Shown: positions 34,004 through 45,220, numbered from the stretch's first letter. The stretch: 64,000 nucleotides of DNA from Mesocentrotus franciscanus (GCA_037976565.1 CP137671.1:19349910-19413909), one strand, 5' to 3'. A program made the numbers and translations. The notes: generated from the sequence alone by a model not told the origin.

Positions 34004-34147
34004 ATAATAATAATAATAATAATAATTGGATTTATATAGCACCTTTTCCAAAGGATACAATGCGCTGTCTCTTAGTCTATCAACAATTTAAGAGGAGTTG
34101 TAGAGGTATATTTTCAGTTGTTTTTTGAAGAAATCTAGTGAAGTACT
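34004..34147 (-). pseudogene. LINE 3' end with last reverse transcriptase residues and (ATT)n tail
   Basis: On the minus strand 34147-34088 reads STSLDFFKKQLKIYLYNSS then stop, the terminal signature of CR1/L2-like non-LTR proteins (S-x-x-F-K-K-x-L-K-x-Y-L). A short untranslated end with GGTGCTATATAAATCC runs into (ATT)n at 34026-34004. The copy is 5'-truncated to its last 20 codons. Confidence 0.7.
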
Positions 34148-34261
34148 GTTCTCAAGTACTCAAGTACTATTCTCAAGAAACGTAAATCAGGGCAAATCAA
34201 TTTTTCGCATACCTGTACTTAAAAAATGACAAACTTGGTAAGGGTGTGAATAATTTAGTTG

Positions 34262-34400
34262 TTAAGTGTACATTAAAGCTTGGGTGCTGGTCATGCAACT
34301 GCATTGTGACAGAGCTGTTAGGGGAAAAAATAAAATATTTCAACTTTAATAAGTCTCGTTCATGTATGCTGCCGTAAACTGCTGTGGTATTTCGTGTACT
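34262..34400 (+). repeat. dispersed repeat family F, copy 2
   Basis: TTAAAGCTTGGGTGCTGGTC, then ATGCAACTGCATTGTGACAG, matches the start of the copies at 21778 and 49128. Similarity fades after about 60 bases. Confidence 0.4.
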
Positions 34401-34619
34401 AAACGAATAGCTAGTGGGATGAAAAAAGTAGCTGCCAAACAACGGTATTACTCACTTTCCTATGCGTTTCCTTAAAAAAATGTGGCAAATCGTTGTTGTA
34501 AAAGTAGCATAATATGTGAAGAAGCTTCAACTTATTGGTGTGTGTATGTGTAATGGTTTTTGTTTTTTTAGAGACGTGTATCAATCAGAAATGATTATTT
34601 ACGTCTGGGACCGACCTTT

Positions 34620-34735
34620 TAATGCCACCGTCCAAATTAGGCAACTCGGGTTTGAACCGGAGTCAGTTTGTAGGGCAAAGACAGTGAGTTTGCCGCTCCA
34701 GACACTACCACTAGACCGACTCACATGGTGCTTTT
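34620..34735 (-). mobile_element. tRNA-like SINE head
   Basis: The minus strand shows an A-box-like GTCGGTCTAGTGGTAGTG and a B box GGTTCAAACCC separated by about 50 bases. That spacing is longer than in a standard tRNA and compatible with a long variable arm (Leu/Ser type). Part of a SINE rather than a gene. Confidence 0.6.
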
Positions 34736-34974
34736 GAACTGAAGAGTTGCATCTAGCATTTACAACTTTAACAAAAACAGTGATCGATACGTAGAGCTCA
34801 CTCAGTAGCATTTGTAATGGAGAAGTGTGAAATTGGTCAAACTCATCCATATTCTGAAATCAACAAGTTACCCAGTACTGCTGTTTTTTCAGCTTTAAGA
34901 TGGCATGAAACTTTGGTTTATTTGCCTTCTCTTAAGTGGTATCTTTAGAGGACTAAGAGTTTGGAACCACGTCA

Positions 34975-35060
34975 AGTCCGAGATTCATTTGCATTGCATC
35001 GAACATGAATAATTCACCAGGGGGATAAGCCATCCGCTTTTAACGAGAGCAAGGGAATCT
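34975..35060. promoter_or_regulatory. possible regulatory segment with POU octamer
   Basis: Unique sequence containing ATTTGCAT near 34987, directly followed by a second TGCAT and by GAATAATTCACC. ATTTGCAT is the POU octamer. There is no gene context, so this is only a possibility. Confidence 0.15.
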
Positions 35061-35294
35061 GAAGAAGGTAAGGAAATTGGGTGATACAATATCACCTGTT
35101 TCTCTGATAGGACACACAACAATTTCCATAAGTTTTTTGAAAAAGGAATAATAAAAAAAAAAAGAATTTAATGAAGATTAAGATTGATGGATTTGTTGTA
35201 TGTCCATGTATGAGATGTCAAAATACAAACAGTACTTTACAATTCAACGTAAGATGTTGAGAGGCTTTTGCAAACAATTACATTTTATGCAAGT

Positions 35295-35582
35295 TTCTCT
35301 TTCTCTCTCTAGCTCTAGCTGTCATTTTCTCCCAGCATCTCTCTCCCTCTCTCCCTCTCTTTCACTCCCTCTCTACAATCTGTCTCTTGCTTTCCCATGA
35401 TCTCTCTCTCTCTCTCTCTCTCTTTCTATCTTGCTCTCTACCCCCTCCCTGCCTATCACCCACCCATGCTCTCTCTCTCTCTCTCTGTCTGTCTCTGTCT
35501 ACCAGTATGTGCATCTCTTTTCCTCTATTTTTTTCTTCTCTCTCTCTGTCTCTCTATCTCCCTCTCTCTATCTCTAGTACCT
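35295..35582 (+). repeat. CT-rich tract
   Basis: About 290 bases of CTCTCT, CTCCCT and TGTCTGTCT words. It generates three overlapping Ser/Leu open frames that are artefacts. Confidence 0.93.
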
Positions 35583-35744
35583 ACTAAGTCTCCTCGCAAT
35601 ATGACAAGTCCTCCATATTTTGCTAATGGCGGATCATAGGAATCAGAACCCCATGAATATTTGATATAGATCTGCGGAATATCCACAATCCCTCTCCTCC
35701 TAGCCATACTTTGCATCTTGTTTTTCTCAGTCCGCGGCGTCGCG

Positions 35745-35965
35745 CAAGAATGTTCCGAGCCATCCCTACTTCACGAAATGCTCCTTTGAAAATCGTCATC
35801 TAGCTCTATTATCTGATAGCGGTACAAAGGAGTAACAGAGAACTCACTACCAAAAAGTAATGCAACAGAATATTCATAACCATCCCTTCTTCACAAAATA
35901 TTCTAGAATAATGCAAACGAATATTCAAAGCCATTTACACTGCACAAAATACCTCTATGAAATGT
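35745..35965 (+). repeat. diverged three-copy tandem repeat
   Basis: GCAAGAATGTTCCGAGCCAT, GCAACAGAATATTCATAACC and GCAAACGAATATTCAAAGCC start near 35747, 35862 and 35916. Each is followed by CC..(C/T)TTC/TGCAC(G/A)AAAT. Spacings are 115 and 54 bases, so the unit is about 55 with one decayed copy between the first two. Confidence 0.6.
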
Positions 35966-36077
35966 TTTCACCTTCACACTCTCTCATCTTTAATGAAAGT
36001 AGCATCACAGAACAGTCAGTGGTTCCTCTATCGCATATTATTATTCGTTATCGTGTTTTACGTGCCGGGGATATTTA

Positions 36078-36483
36078 GGGTGCGTTCAAGCGACACTTTT
36101 TCACCCTAGAAACGCGGTTTTCAAAGACGTTTAGTTTAAAACACGGTTGCGTTCAAGTAATTTCAAGCGATTTTTCGTCGGTCGTAAAAATAAACGTGTT
36201 TAAAAACGCAAACATGAAACACTGAAAAAGATGCGTTTTGTAACCATGGTCGCTTATAAATCGCTTGAATGCAACGGAGATCTCAATCATGATTCTATGA
36301 CGTCGTTATCTATTATATATATATATATTATTGCTATCTATATCTATTCTTCCTGGGTGGGCTTGAAATGAGTGAGAATCAGCGTTGATGGAAAGTCGCT
36401 TGAACGATCTCCCGCAGTAACCGTGTTTTGTAACGCGCATTTTGATTTGTGATTCTAGCTTCAAAAAATCGCTTGACGCACCC
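36078..36483 (+). mobile_element. Harbinger-like MITE, family A copy 2
   Basis: 406 bases with GGGTGCGTTCAAGCG at the left, CGCTTGACGCACCC at the right, and an exact TTA target duplication (36075-36077 and 36484-36486). Collinear with 5149-5564. Confidence 0.92.
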
Positions 36484-36550
36484 TTATACCCTCAGACTAT
36501 CTGCTGAAAACCTTGAAGATGATAACTGCTTGTAAAATGCTTGTAGTTAA

Positions 36551-36931
36551 AGGCATCGTTTAACAATGTTAAATCTGAGATGCATGGCCCTACATATTAT
36601 CAGTGTCTGTGATATGGTGTAATATTGAAGCCCTAAAACAATTGCGCTTCAAAATGATCATGAAGTGCCTCAAAAAAGTAAATATCTTTGAGTGACCGGT
36701 TTTATAATACTCATTTTCCCCAATAGACTGTTGTAATGTAAAAACCCTTAGGAAAACGAAAAATGAAATTTTGATTTCCAATCATAAATATCTTGATAAT
36801 CAGACAGGCGATCAGCTTGTAAAAGACACAGGATTCCTGACTGACCTAAAGGTCTATAATCATGATTACACTGAGCATGAGCTAAATCCAGGATTTTGTT
36901 TCAGAATCTGACGCAATGTTACCAAGTCACT
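36551..36931 (+). mobile_element. TTAA-flanked element, family D copy 2
   Basis: Flanked by TTAA at 36547-36550 and 36932-36935. It aligns end to end with 14953-15335 in the same orientation with moderate divergence and small indels. Non-coding. Confidence 0.82.
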
Positions 36932-37524
36932 TTAATGCTTCTCTGGCCACCACCTAACAATATTATAGAGGTAAATGTCGAAGAAAGTAAAGAAAGTATA
37001 CATGAAAAGTTTTTGTACTTGTGCATGTCAGCAGGCAAGGCCTAAATGTTTGTGTGAGGACATTCCTTATTCATCAGGAAAAGAATAAGCTACGAGCGCA
37101 TCAAAAGAAAAGAACATGGCGACTTCCTGCATATTTCAAGGTAAAACTCCACAAAGAAAATGACGTAGGAGACATTTTAACAAAATGTGGGAGTTATGTC
37201 TGTGTTATCTCGCTCCCCAGGGAGCAAAATATATGGACAACTTTTTATCCTCATGTAGCTATTCCTCCTTCTCCTTCTTGTTCTTCATGTTTTTATCTCG
37301 TGATCATCCCCGGGTTTCATCCTCCATATTTCATGAGTAGTCTAGCTAATGTACGCGTAGGCGGCTCTTATGCGACTGGGAAGATAAGCCTGGTATTGGC
37401 ATTAGGCGGGCTTAACACCAACAAAAAGTTTTGATAGAAAAATATCTTTTGAAGTACATGTACCTCTGTAAAATAGCAATCTTGTAAGAAAGAGTTAAGT
37501 TGTTGTTGTTGTATGATTTGGAAC

Positions 37525-37740
37525 AGTTTCTCTCTCCCTTTCTCTCGCTCAATTTCTTTTTCTATATATACATACGTTCTCACTCAAACCATTTCTTATT
37601 TTCCTGTACCTCCGCACCCGCACCCCCTCCCCCATCCTCCCCTCTCTCTCTCTCTCTCTCTCTATCTTGATGTTTTCCTTCCCCACTTTCACTCCTATCT
37701 TCCCCACTATTCAAATCTCTCTCTCACCCCCCCCCCCTCC

Positions 37741-37771
<31 letters not shown>

Positions 37772-37800
37772 CTCTTTCAATCTCTCACTATCTCTTGCCT
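37525..37800 (+). repeat. CT-rich tract with (TA)n run
   Basis: CT-rich segments at 37525-37560, 37641-37665 and 37710-37740 (the last including a C9 run) lead into (TA)n at 37741-37767 and more CTCTCT. Open frames here are composition artefacts. Confidence 0.9.
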
Positions 37801-38150
37801 GCTTTACAATTCAACTTATAATATTAACAGGCTTTTGCACACAATTACATTTTATGTAATTTTGTATTTATCTCTTCTTCTCTTCTCTTTCTTCAGTTAG
37901 GTGTATATGGTCTGTGTTTATTATTGCCTGTGTTTAATATTCCAACGCATAGTGTGATTGATGACCTTAGCCTTTTATTGTCTGTCTGTCTGCCGGGCTG
38001 TATTTGTTCTGTCTCTGCCTTTGTCTTCCTCCCCAGTAGCCTGTTAATCTCTGTCTTGCTTGTTTTTGGACTCTCTCGCAGAGCCATCCATCCATACAGA
38101 GAATGTAGCAGACTCAGTTTCAGTAGACCGGCTTACTAACATACCGGTAT

Positions 38151-38345
38151 TCAAATTTATGGATGCTTCTCTCCTGGGGACCTAGTGACGAGTTATCCAT
38201 TAAGTGGTTATTAATGAGTGAACTAACATTACTTGGAATCCAGTCTTCATACATTACTTGTTGCTATGTCGGGCAAGCTTTTGGGTTGTCAAGAACAATC
38301 TTTCTTTCAAAAGTCTGCGTAAAATTTGAATATGTTAGTAACCAA
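38151..38345. mobile_element. MITE related to 15855-16056, diverged copy
   Basis: The left end CAAATTTATGGATGCTTCTC with CCTGGGGACCTAG and the TTAATGAGTGAACTA segment match the element at 15855. TTGAATATGTTAGT at the right matches its right flank. The right arm is poorly conserved. Confidence 0.55.
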
Positions 38346-38440
38346 TCTATCAAAGGCAATGTTATGTTGCTATGTAGGGCAATCAAATGCCATATCATTA
38401 ATCACCATTATCTTTATACACCTCTCCTCACTACCTGTCC

Positions 38441-39172
38441 TTTCAATACTCTCTCTTTTCTCTCTGTTTACTCTCTGTTTACTTTCTGTTTACTCTCTTT
38501 TACCCTCTGTTTACTCTCTGTTTACTCTCTTTAACTCTCTTTTACTCTCTATTTACTCTCTGTTTACTCTCTTTTACTCTCTATTTACTCTCTGTTTACT
38601 CTCTTTTACTCTCTTTTACTCTGTTTACTCTCTGCTTACTCTCTTTTACTCTCTGTTTACTCTCTTTTAACTCTCTTTTTACTCTCTTTCACTCTCTTTC
38701 ACTCTGTTTACACTCTTTTACTCTCTTTCACTCTCTGTTTACTCTCTGCTTACTCTCTGCTTACTCTCTTTTTACTCTCTTTTACTCTCTTTTACTCTTT
38801 TTCACTCTCTGTTTACTCTCTGCTTACTCTCTTTTACTCTCTGTTTACTCTCTTTTTACTCTCTTTTTTACTCTTTTACTCTCTGCTTACTCTGTTTACT
38901 CTCTGTTTACTCTCTTTTACTCTGTCTACTCTCTGCTTACTCTCTTTTACTCTCTGTTTACTCCCTTTTTACTCTCTTTTACTCTCTTTCACTCTCTGTT
39001 TACTCTCTTTTACTCTCTTTTTACTCTCTTTTTACTCTCTGTTACTCTCTTTCACTCTCTGTTTACTCTCTGCTTACTCTCTTTTACTCTCTGTTTACTC
39101 TCTTTTTACTCTCTTTTACTCTCTTTTATACTCTGTTTACTCTTTGTTTACTCTCTTTTACTCTCTTCCCCT
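38441..39172 (+). repeat. minisatellite of CTCTNTTTTACT-type units, about 730 bases
   Basis: Alternating 11-base ACTCTCTGTTT and 10-base ACTCTCTTTT units, with GCTT, TTTC and TTTTT variants, repeat about 65-70 times. Higher-order stretches such as GTTTACTCTCTGCTTACTC recur. The 114-123 codon open frames at its left end are products of the repeat. Confidence 0.97.
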
Positions 39173-39174
39173 AC

Positions 39175-39735
39175 TCCTCTCACTGTCTCTCCTACCTGCT
39201 CCTGACCACTATTCTCCCATTTTGAATGAGCTTCCATTTTCAGAGGAATATTTCATATTAAGCCTGGATTATAGCTTCCACTGAAAAGTTCACATTAACA
39301 AAGATGTTGATGAAAGATTCAAAAAGTAGGCCACGGTGCTCTTTTAGTTTTGCTTAGCTGTAATCTTTTAAAAATCCTCTCAAAATAAAGAGCTTATTGC
39401 CTGATTGCCTGCCTTGTCGGGAATAATGATGAAATATTAATTACTGAGAATACAAAATAAAAAACAGTGGAAACAATAGAAAGAATACCAAGCAAAATTG
39501 TTCTCTCATACCCTCCACAAATGCATAATTAATTCACTAATATTAAGCTTATACACATAAAAAGTAAGAGAAAGGTTCTTCTCATTGTTTGTTGAATGCA
39601 TTGTATAATATCATCTGTGTGGAGCTAGAAGGGCTTTAAATCAAATACTTCACAAAGAGACAACGCCTTTATGGCCCTGAACAGATGATGAGAGAGGTGT
39701 CCCCAATGTAGTCAAATAAGAAATTTGCCCATATA
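39175..39735. other. no gene seen
   Basis: AT-rich DNA between the minisatellite and the next MITE. Nothing recognised. Confidence 0.45.
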
Positions 39736-39736
39736 T

Positions 39737-40141
39737 GGGTGCGTTTATCGTGCCTTGCCACTCAGAATCAGCGTTTCTATATGTGCATATCGAACCCTAC
39801 TATACTGAACGTGATTTTCGGGATGTCGCATTTATCGTCTCTTCACGATTCAAAATAAAGGCCTTGTCTCTGCGCAGCTGCTTTGCGCCATTTGATTCGA
39901 GAGCAAATTAGCATGGGAAAGTCCGATTTGTATGTGGGGTTCAAAACAGCTTTGCATTTATCATGTCTCAGAAACGTGATTCTGGCTGTATGTCACATTC
40001 AAACGCACTTTCTTCGGCGTTACAATATGCCCATATCTAAAGACGTTTGAAAAAGGCTTTGCATTTATTGCCTTTAAAATTTGCCTGAAAGACGTTTGAA
40101 AACGCTGATTCTAGGCAAAAAATTGGACGATAAACGCAACC
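39737..40141 (+). mobile_element. MITE family B copy 2
   Basis: GGGTGCGTTTATCGTG at the left is mirrored by CGATAAACGCAACC at the right. The first 270 bases follow copy 1 (16324). The rest is an additional palindromic segment (CGTTTGAAAA words) missing from copy 1, so copy 1 is internally deleted. No clear target duplication. Confidence 0.82.
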
Positions 40142-40329
40142 TGAAATTTATATACTTTATATACTTAGTGATTCTAGTTTTCACCCTTGACTACTGAACT
40201 TTCTCATTCCCCATAGACTTAACACCGGGACGACCTGATTCCTGTTGACAATGGGTTAACTTTCCTATAGTTTGTCTGATTTGGGGTCAAACTTTACCTA
40301 TTTCTCTCTCTCTCTCTCTGATTTGCCTG

Positions 40330-41015
40330 CTTTGCTTTAAGGACAGGGATTTATTCATGAGATTAGAACTTTGTAAAACAGTGACTTACCTGCTTTAGAG
40401 GAATGTAACATACGAAGACAGAGGCAGGGCAGCAAAGGTACATGCAAAGACAAGAGAAGATAATATAATGTTTAATATGGGCATTGTTTCAAAATTCATG
40501 AATAAATATATATTCTGTTACTTTGGTCCATATACCAAGTTCACCTATGAGTCTACAGGTCTACACATAATTTGATTTAAATTTAAATTCAAATTCGATC
40601 CTAACATGTTTCTACAGGCAATACACACTAGGGTATTAAATCTGAGTCTCTGTAATGTAATGACGTTATTTCCAATGCAAGTTACGACAAGGATGATTCT
40701 GGAACAATTACTATTTTGCTAAAATGGTTATCAACATGAACATTTCTGATCGCAAAGATATTTTCTAGAGATCTGTACATGCTTCAGGCTCCATGTTAAG
40801 GTAAACTGGGTGTGGCGCCCTGCCAATTAGCACTGTTGCATTGTATAAAGCTTCCCCTGGCAAACTGGTTCACAGTATAATTCCTCCGCCCCCTCCTAAC
40901 CGATCCAAGCACAGACTTCTAAACCAATAAACTTTGCTAAATAATGGAGGTTATCGCTTTCAATCACACACTAAACAACAAGAAGAATGTAGGTTGATTA
41001 AGACAAGACACTCGT
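40330..41015. other. no gene seen
   Basis: Ordinary sequence. A palindromic ATTTAAATTTAAAT occurs near 40573. Nothing else recognised. Confidence 0.4.
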
Positions 41016-41019
41016 AAAG

Positions 41020-41440
41020 TGGGGGTGTAGTCGACAAGACGGAGTCAAACGCCGTAGCCGTGTCGAGTACCTGCCAACGAAAAGACGGGACGCGAAACAC
41101 AATTGTGTCAATCGTCGGACTAGCCTTCAATCAAGCCCCGTCTTTAAATGAATAAAAGAACAACAGAGAAAACCCACTTCTTGGGGCTGGTAGACGACAC
41201 ACTTGAAGGTGAAAAGTTGGAGAGGGACGCAACGCGGGTAGGACTTGTGTCAAACGATTTACAAACAGACTCGGTCAAGAGCCCTTGCCGGTGAGGGAAC
41301 CACTTTGATTTTTTTTGTAGGGCTCGTTTGATTTCTTCTCGTCGTCGGTATAGAGGAGTTAATTAGAGCGCGGAGGGAATGTACATGCCTGCCGGAACAT
41401 GATTGGTCACATGACCTCAAGGACTACGGCTGCAGGTAGG
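41020..41440. promoter_or_regulatory. CpG-rich candidate promoter
   Basis: About 28 CpG in roughly 400 bases, against a CpG-poor background, and no repeat homology inside the window. ATTGG (an inverted CCAAT box) at 41402 abuts the palindromic E-box GGTCACATGACC at 41405-41416, the kind of site bound by USF/MITF-type bHLH-ZIP factors. Donor-like CAGGTAGGG (41435) lies on the plus side. On the minus strand GGCAGGTACTC occurs near 41070. Direction of transcription is undecided because CCAAT reads forward on the minus strand. Confidence 0.35.
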
Positions 41441-41451
41441 GTAAACAGGTA

Positions 41452-41960
41452 ATGTTTATCCAACATCTGTGTGGTGTGGGTGAGGGTGTGTGTTCCGGAG
41501 GGAAAACAGTTTGAACTCTGTTTGACACCACAGTATTAACCATGAAAAAGTAATGATTACATTGATATAATATTTATTCTTCAAAAGAAAAAGTGATGAT
41601 TATCTTGAAATAATGTTTACTTGGTATCTATGTGGTGTGAATGTGGGGGTGGGTGTGTGTGTGGGTGTATGTTTGGGTGGAAAAACACTTTGAACTCTGT
41701 TTGATACCACACAGCTAGAATTGATACCATAGAATCAATGAGGCTTGAAAATCACGAAATGCTTATGATTCTTTACAGGAATGTTTATTCTACGTGCATG
41801 TCTGAGTAATATCCATGTGGGTGTGTGTTTGAGAGGGGAAAAAGTGCAAACTCTGTTTGGTACTTCAGTTTCAATGAGGTTTAGAAATCATTAAATGGTT
41901 ATGATTATTTGTGGTAATATTTATTCTATGTGTGTGTGTGGGGGGATGATTGTATTGTGG
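41452..41960 (+). repeat. diverged tandem repeat, unit about 135-170 bases
   Basis: Four units start at (G)AATGTTTA-type words near 41452, 41609, 41781 and 41917. They share a GTGTGGTGTGGGTG or GTGTGTGTG block, GGGAAAAACACTTTGAACTC, TGTTTGATACCAC and TCAATGAGGCTT followed by GGTTATGATT. Divergence is substantial, so the array is old. Confidence 0.75.
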
Positions 41961-42577
41961 TAGTGAAAATCTTGGAAGTTTTGGGCAATGATGAAGATTA
42001 TGACTACAGTTTAAAACTTTGACAAAATTTCTGATGCTACAAAAATGTGTACACAAAATGTTTAGTCCTATGTAGTCCCATGTATAATGTAATACTTGTA
42101 TCTCTGTCATACTTTCCATTTGCCCTCTATTTTCAGTCAATTTATGATGATTTCAATGACTTTTCAATAATAACTAATGTTACGCTGTCAAATACTAAAT
42201 AATCAACCATTCAGAATAACTTCTCCACAGTCTCTCTCAAAATTATATTGTATAGCCATAAATTGACATCATCTTTAAACAAAGATGAAGCTACGAGCAG
42301 GACACAAAAAACCTATGAGAACCATAGAATAAAATGAAGGGATGATGTATTGGTCTATAGGAGGGATAAAGATGGAGAATTACGGAAAGATTTCAGGGAA
42401 AGGGTCGCGAAGAAACCAAACCGGGAGAACTACTCGTCCCAGCTCAAAGAGGCTTATCGTCCAAACCTTGATTGAAAGCTTGGAGAGAGCAGGCCAGCTC
42501 AGGTAGCAGAATTATCTGCCTCTAGGAAAACTTTGGCCTAAGGTGGCGTGCATCAAGGGAACACTTGCTTGTAAAGA

Positions 42578-42850
42578 AGGAAGAGAGGGAGAGAGAGAGA
42601 GTGAAAGAGAAAGGGGGAGGGAGAGAGAGTGAGAGAGGGAGAGAGAGTGAAAGAGAGAGGGGAGGGAGGGAGGGAGACAGAGACAGAGGGGAGGAAGAGG
42701 GAAGATAAAGTAAGAGAGAGGGAGAGAGAGTGGAAGGGAGAGGGGGAAGAGGGGAGAGAGGGAGATGGGGAGGGAGAGAGAGGAGAGAGAGAGAGGGGGA
42801 GAGAGGAGGAGGAGAGAGAGAGAGAGGAGGAGGAGAGAGAGAGAGAGGAG

Positions 42851-42882
<32 letters not shown>

Positions 42883-43080
42883 GAAAGAGAGACAGGCAGA
42901 CAGACAGAGACAGAAAGAGAGACACACATACAGAGAGACACAGACAGACAGAGAAGGAGACAGGGGAGGGAGGGAGACAGGGAGAGAAAGATTAAGAGAA
43001 AATACAGAAAGACAGACAAGAAGAGAAAGATAGAAAAAAAGAAAACACACCAAAAAGAAGCCTTGAAGAGATAAATAGAA
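42578..43080 (+). repeat. homopurine tract of about 500 bases
   Basis: The longest GA tract of the window, with internal near-repeats such as GAGAGAGGAGGA (42800-42860) and a later section of ACAGACAGAGA words. Six overlapping open frames of 76-191 codons on both strands are artefacts of this composition. Confidence 0.96.
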
Positions 43081-43089
43081 AGGAGTGAA

Positions 43090-43980
43090 TATAAAGAAGA
43101 AGTAAGCCATGAAGCAAGAAAGGTTCATATTTACAGGTACATGTATATGATATTGCGATGTGGAGGAAGAGAGAAAGAGAGAACATTATAAAACAGAAAA
43201 TAAACATCTGTGTAAATTCAGAAAAACTAAAATACAGACGACACAAAAAGAAAGAAGGAAATGCAATTGGCGGATAAGATACAGGAAGAAAAGAAATAAT
43301 GAGATTAAAACTGTATCAATACTTTCAAACATGAACAAAATAGGAATAAGTGATAAATGCAAAACATTTTGAGTCGATATCTAGATGAGGTTTTGGGTCA
43401 GAAGGGGAAAAGCATACAACAGAGATTGTTTACAACTGAAGAATTCGAAAAGAAAACACAAAGTGCTTCATGATATCAAAATAATTATCTCAAACATGAG
43501 TCTGTTTCAGATGTTTCAGATGTTCCATCTCTCACACACCTTTTAGTTGATTTCACGAATTATGAATGTCATTTTCAATAAATGATGAGTCCACATCTAC
43601 TCCAGATTAATGTCACCTTGTTACTAAGTAGTCTCCGAAAGGGCACGTACATTATCATGGAATTACACGGCCATCTGAAATGCTGCATTATTTAAATTTA
43701 TATTTCATCCATCGTGGATAGAAGAGGGTGTTAAGTCATAACCTTTATCACACCTCTTTCGCTTTTAACATATGATTCCATCCGATTTGTATGCTGAAAT
43801 AAAAGCCAGGAGGATGTAAACTTCACATCTAGGAATAGGAATTCCCGGTACTGTCTTCCGGCTCGTAAAAAGACAATCTTCTCCCGTTCTTTTCCGGCCT
43901 AACAAGTCACATCAAAAGACACACTTCTATCAGTTTCACATGCACATGTATCCTTACAGTACTACTGTGTATTGAATATA
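43090..43980. other. no gene seen
   Basis: AT-rich, adenine-biased sequence. The 70-codon Lys/Arg-rich open frame at 43160-43372 is compositional. Confidence 0.45.
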
Positions 43981-43984
43981 TGTA

Positions 43985-44174
43985 CAGTGAAACCTGTATA
44001 TAAAGACCACTTAAGGGAAACATGAAAAGTGGTCTTTATAGGCAGGTGGTCTTTATGTACAGGTTCCTTTAGTACAGGCTTCAATGAGAAACCCTATTTA
44101 AGGGAAACAAAAAATGAGGTCTGTATAGACAGGTGGTCTTTGTATACAGGTGGTCGCTAAAGCAGGTTTGACTC
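43985..44174. mobile_element. TA-flanked MITE, copy 2
   Basis: CAGTGAAACCTG and CAGGTTTGACTC ends, TA on both flanks (43983-43984, 44175-44176). Internal GTGGTCTTTATAGGCAGGTG, GGTTCCTTTAGTACA and GGTGGTCGCTAAAGCAGG match copy 1 at 12566-12755 closely. Confidence 0.88.
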
Positions 44175-44536
44175 TATTACCATACTTGCGACAGTAGTCC
44201 ACAAGTGAGTGTTAGAGCCAGAAGAACAGAAGCATATACTTTAACAGAGCTAACACGATGTCAGCTTTCAAGAGACCATCTATAGTAAGTCACCTTAGAT
44301 CCATCAGATACTTTATTTAGGCATTTATTTGAAATGGCTGCATGACGTGATGGTAATGTACATGCCTTTTAGCACTGCTAAAGACAGCTTGGTATTTAAA
44401 GAGAGTGGCATTAATCTTAGGTAGATGTGGACATAGGCAACATAATATGATCTTCACTGTTCTCCCACCATACATGTGTACTCCCAAAGAGGGTAATTTG
44501 GAATATATTACACATGGATTATTTTCAAAAATATAT

Positions 44537-44660
44537 GGGACCTGTTTCATAAAACTTGTAATCGATAACAAATGCTAAATTTCTATGACTAATTTGCTCT
44601 CAGCCAATCAACAGTTATCATAACCTGTTATTGATAACAAGTTTTATGAAACAGGACCCT
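44537..44660. mobile_element. short TIR element, CCTGTTTCATAAAA ends
   Basis: GGGACCTGTTTCATAAAACTT at the left is mirrored at the right by ACAAGTTTTATGAAACAGG followed by ACCCT, with GATAACAA/TTATCAAT pairing further in. About 124 bases; a compact MITE. Flanking duplications could not be settled. Confidence 0.8.
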
Positions 44661-44664
44661 GGTA

Positions 44665-45220
44665 ATGTAGCTGATATTACAACAGACAACTAACAAAGCA
44701 AACCAAGGCAATTTCAGTAACACTGTTATTCAACGATTGAGAGTTCAAACATTCAAACGACACATTACTTAATCCAAACATGATTTCTATGACATTACAA
44801 CAGGCCACCGGAACTGGCCTTGAGCTGATTTCTTGAGAGTCTTTGCGATCATTCTCTATGGATTGTCTTGCTTACATTACTGCATGACTGAGTGACAGAC
44901 GTAGAAGTCCAAAATAAACCCCAATAAAACCAAATTACATCACACACCAAAATACATCAATGGCAAACAGAACTTTAATTCACTTACAAAATTAAGTTCT
45001 AAAAACACTACTTAAACCCGTGGGTAGTTTTCATGGAGATTTATGACGCACTTGAATCGGTTATCTTATCCTGACGGTATAGCCAGGGGAAATTATAAAG
45101 ATGTTATTTTGGGGGGAAAGATAAGGAGAAAGGGCCAAAAGGGTGCTGGATCTATTGTCGGGGATATTAATATACAATACCCTGAAATTATTCTTTGAAC
45201 TATTTCTGTTATGAATTTTG
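44665..45220. other. no gene seen
   Basis: Ordinary AT-rich DNA. The minus open frame at 45061-45354 shows no domain. Confidence 0.4.

Noticed and set aside
37021..37434. 137-codon non-repetitive open frame
   Set aside because: No domain, start context or splice signal recognised. One open run of this length is about what chance gives in 64 kb of six frames at this composition.
38163..38670. 114-123 codon frames
   Set aside because: Their second halves are the minisatellite, and the first half lies in a MITE-like repeat.
42512..43128. Ser/Leu-rich minus frames up to 191 codons, resembling membrane or signal proteins
   Set aside because: Products of the 500-base homopurine tract; no non-repeat core.
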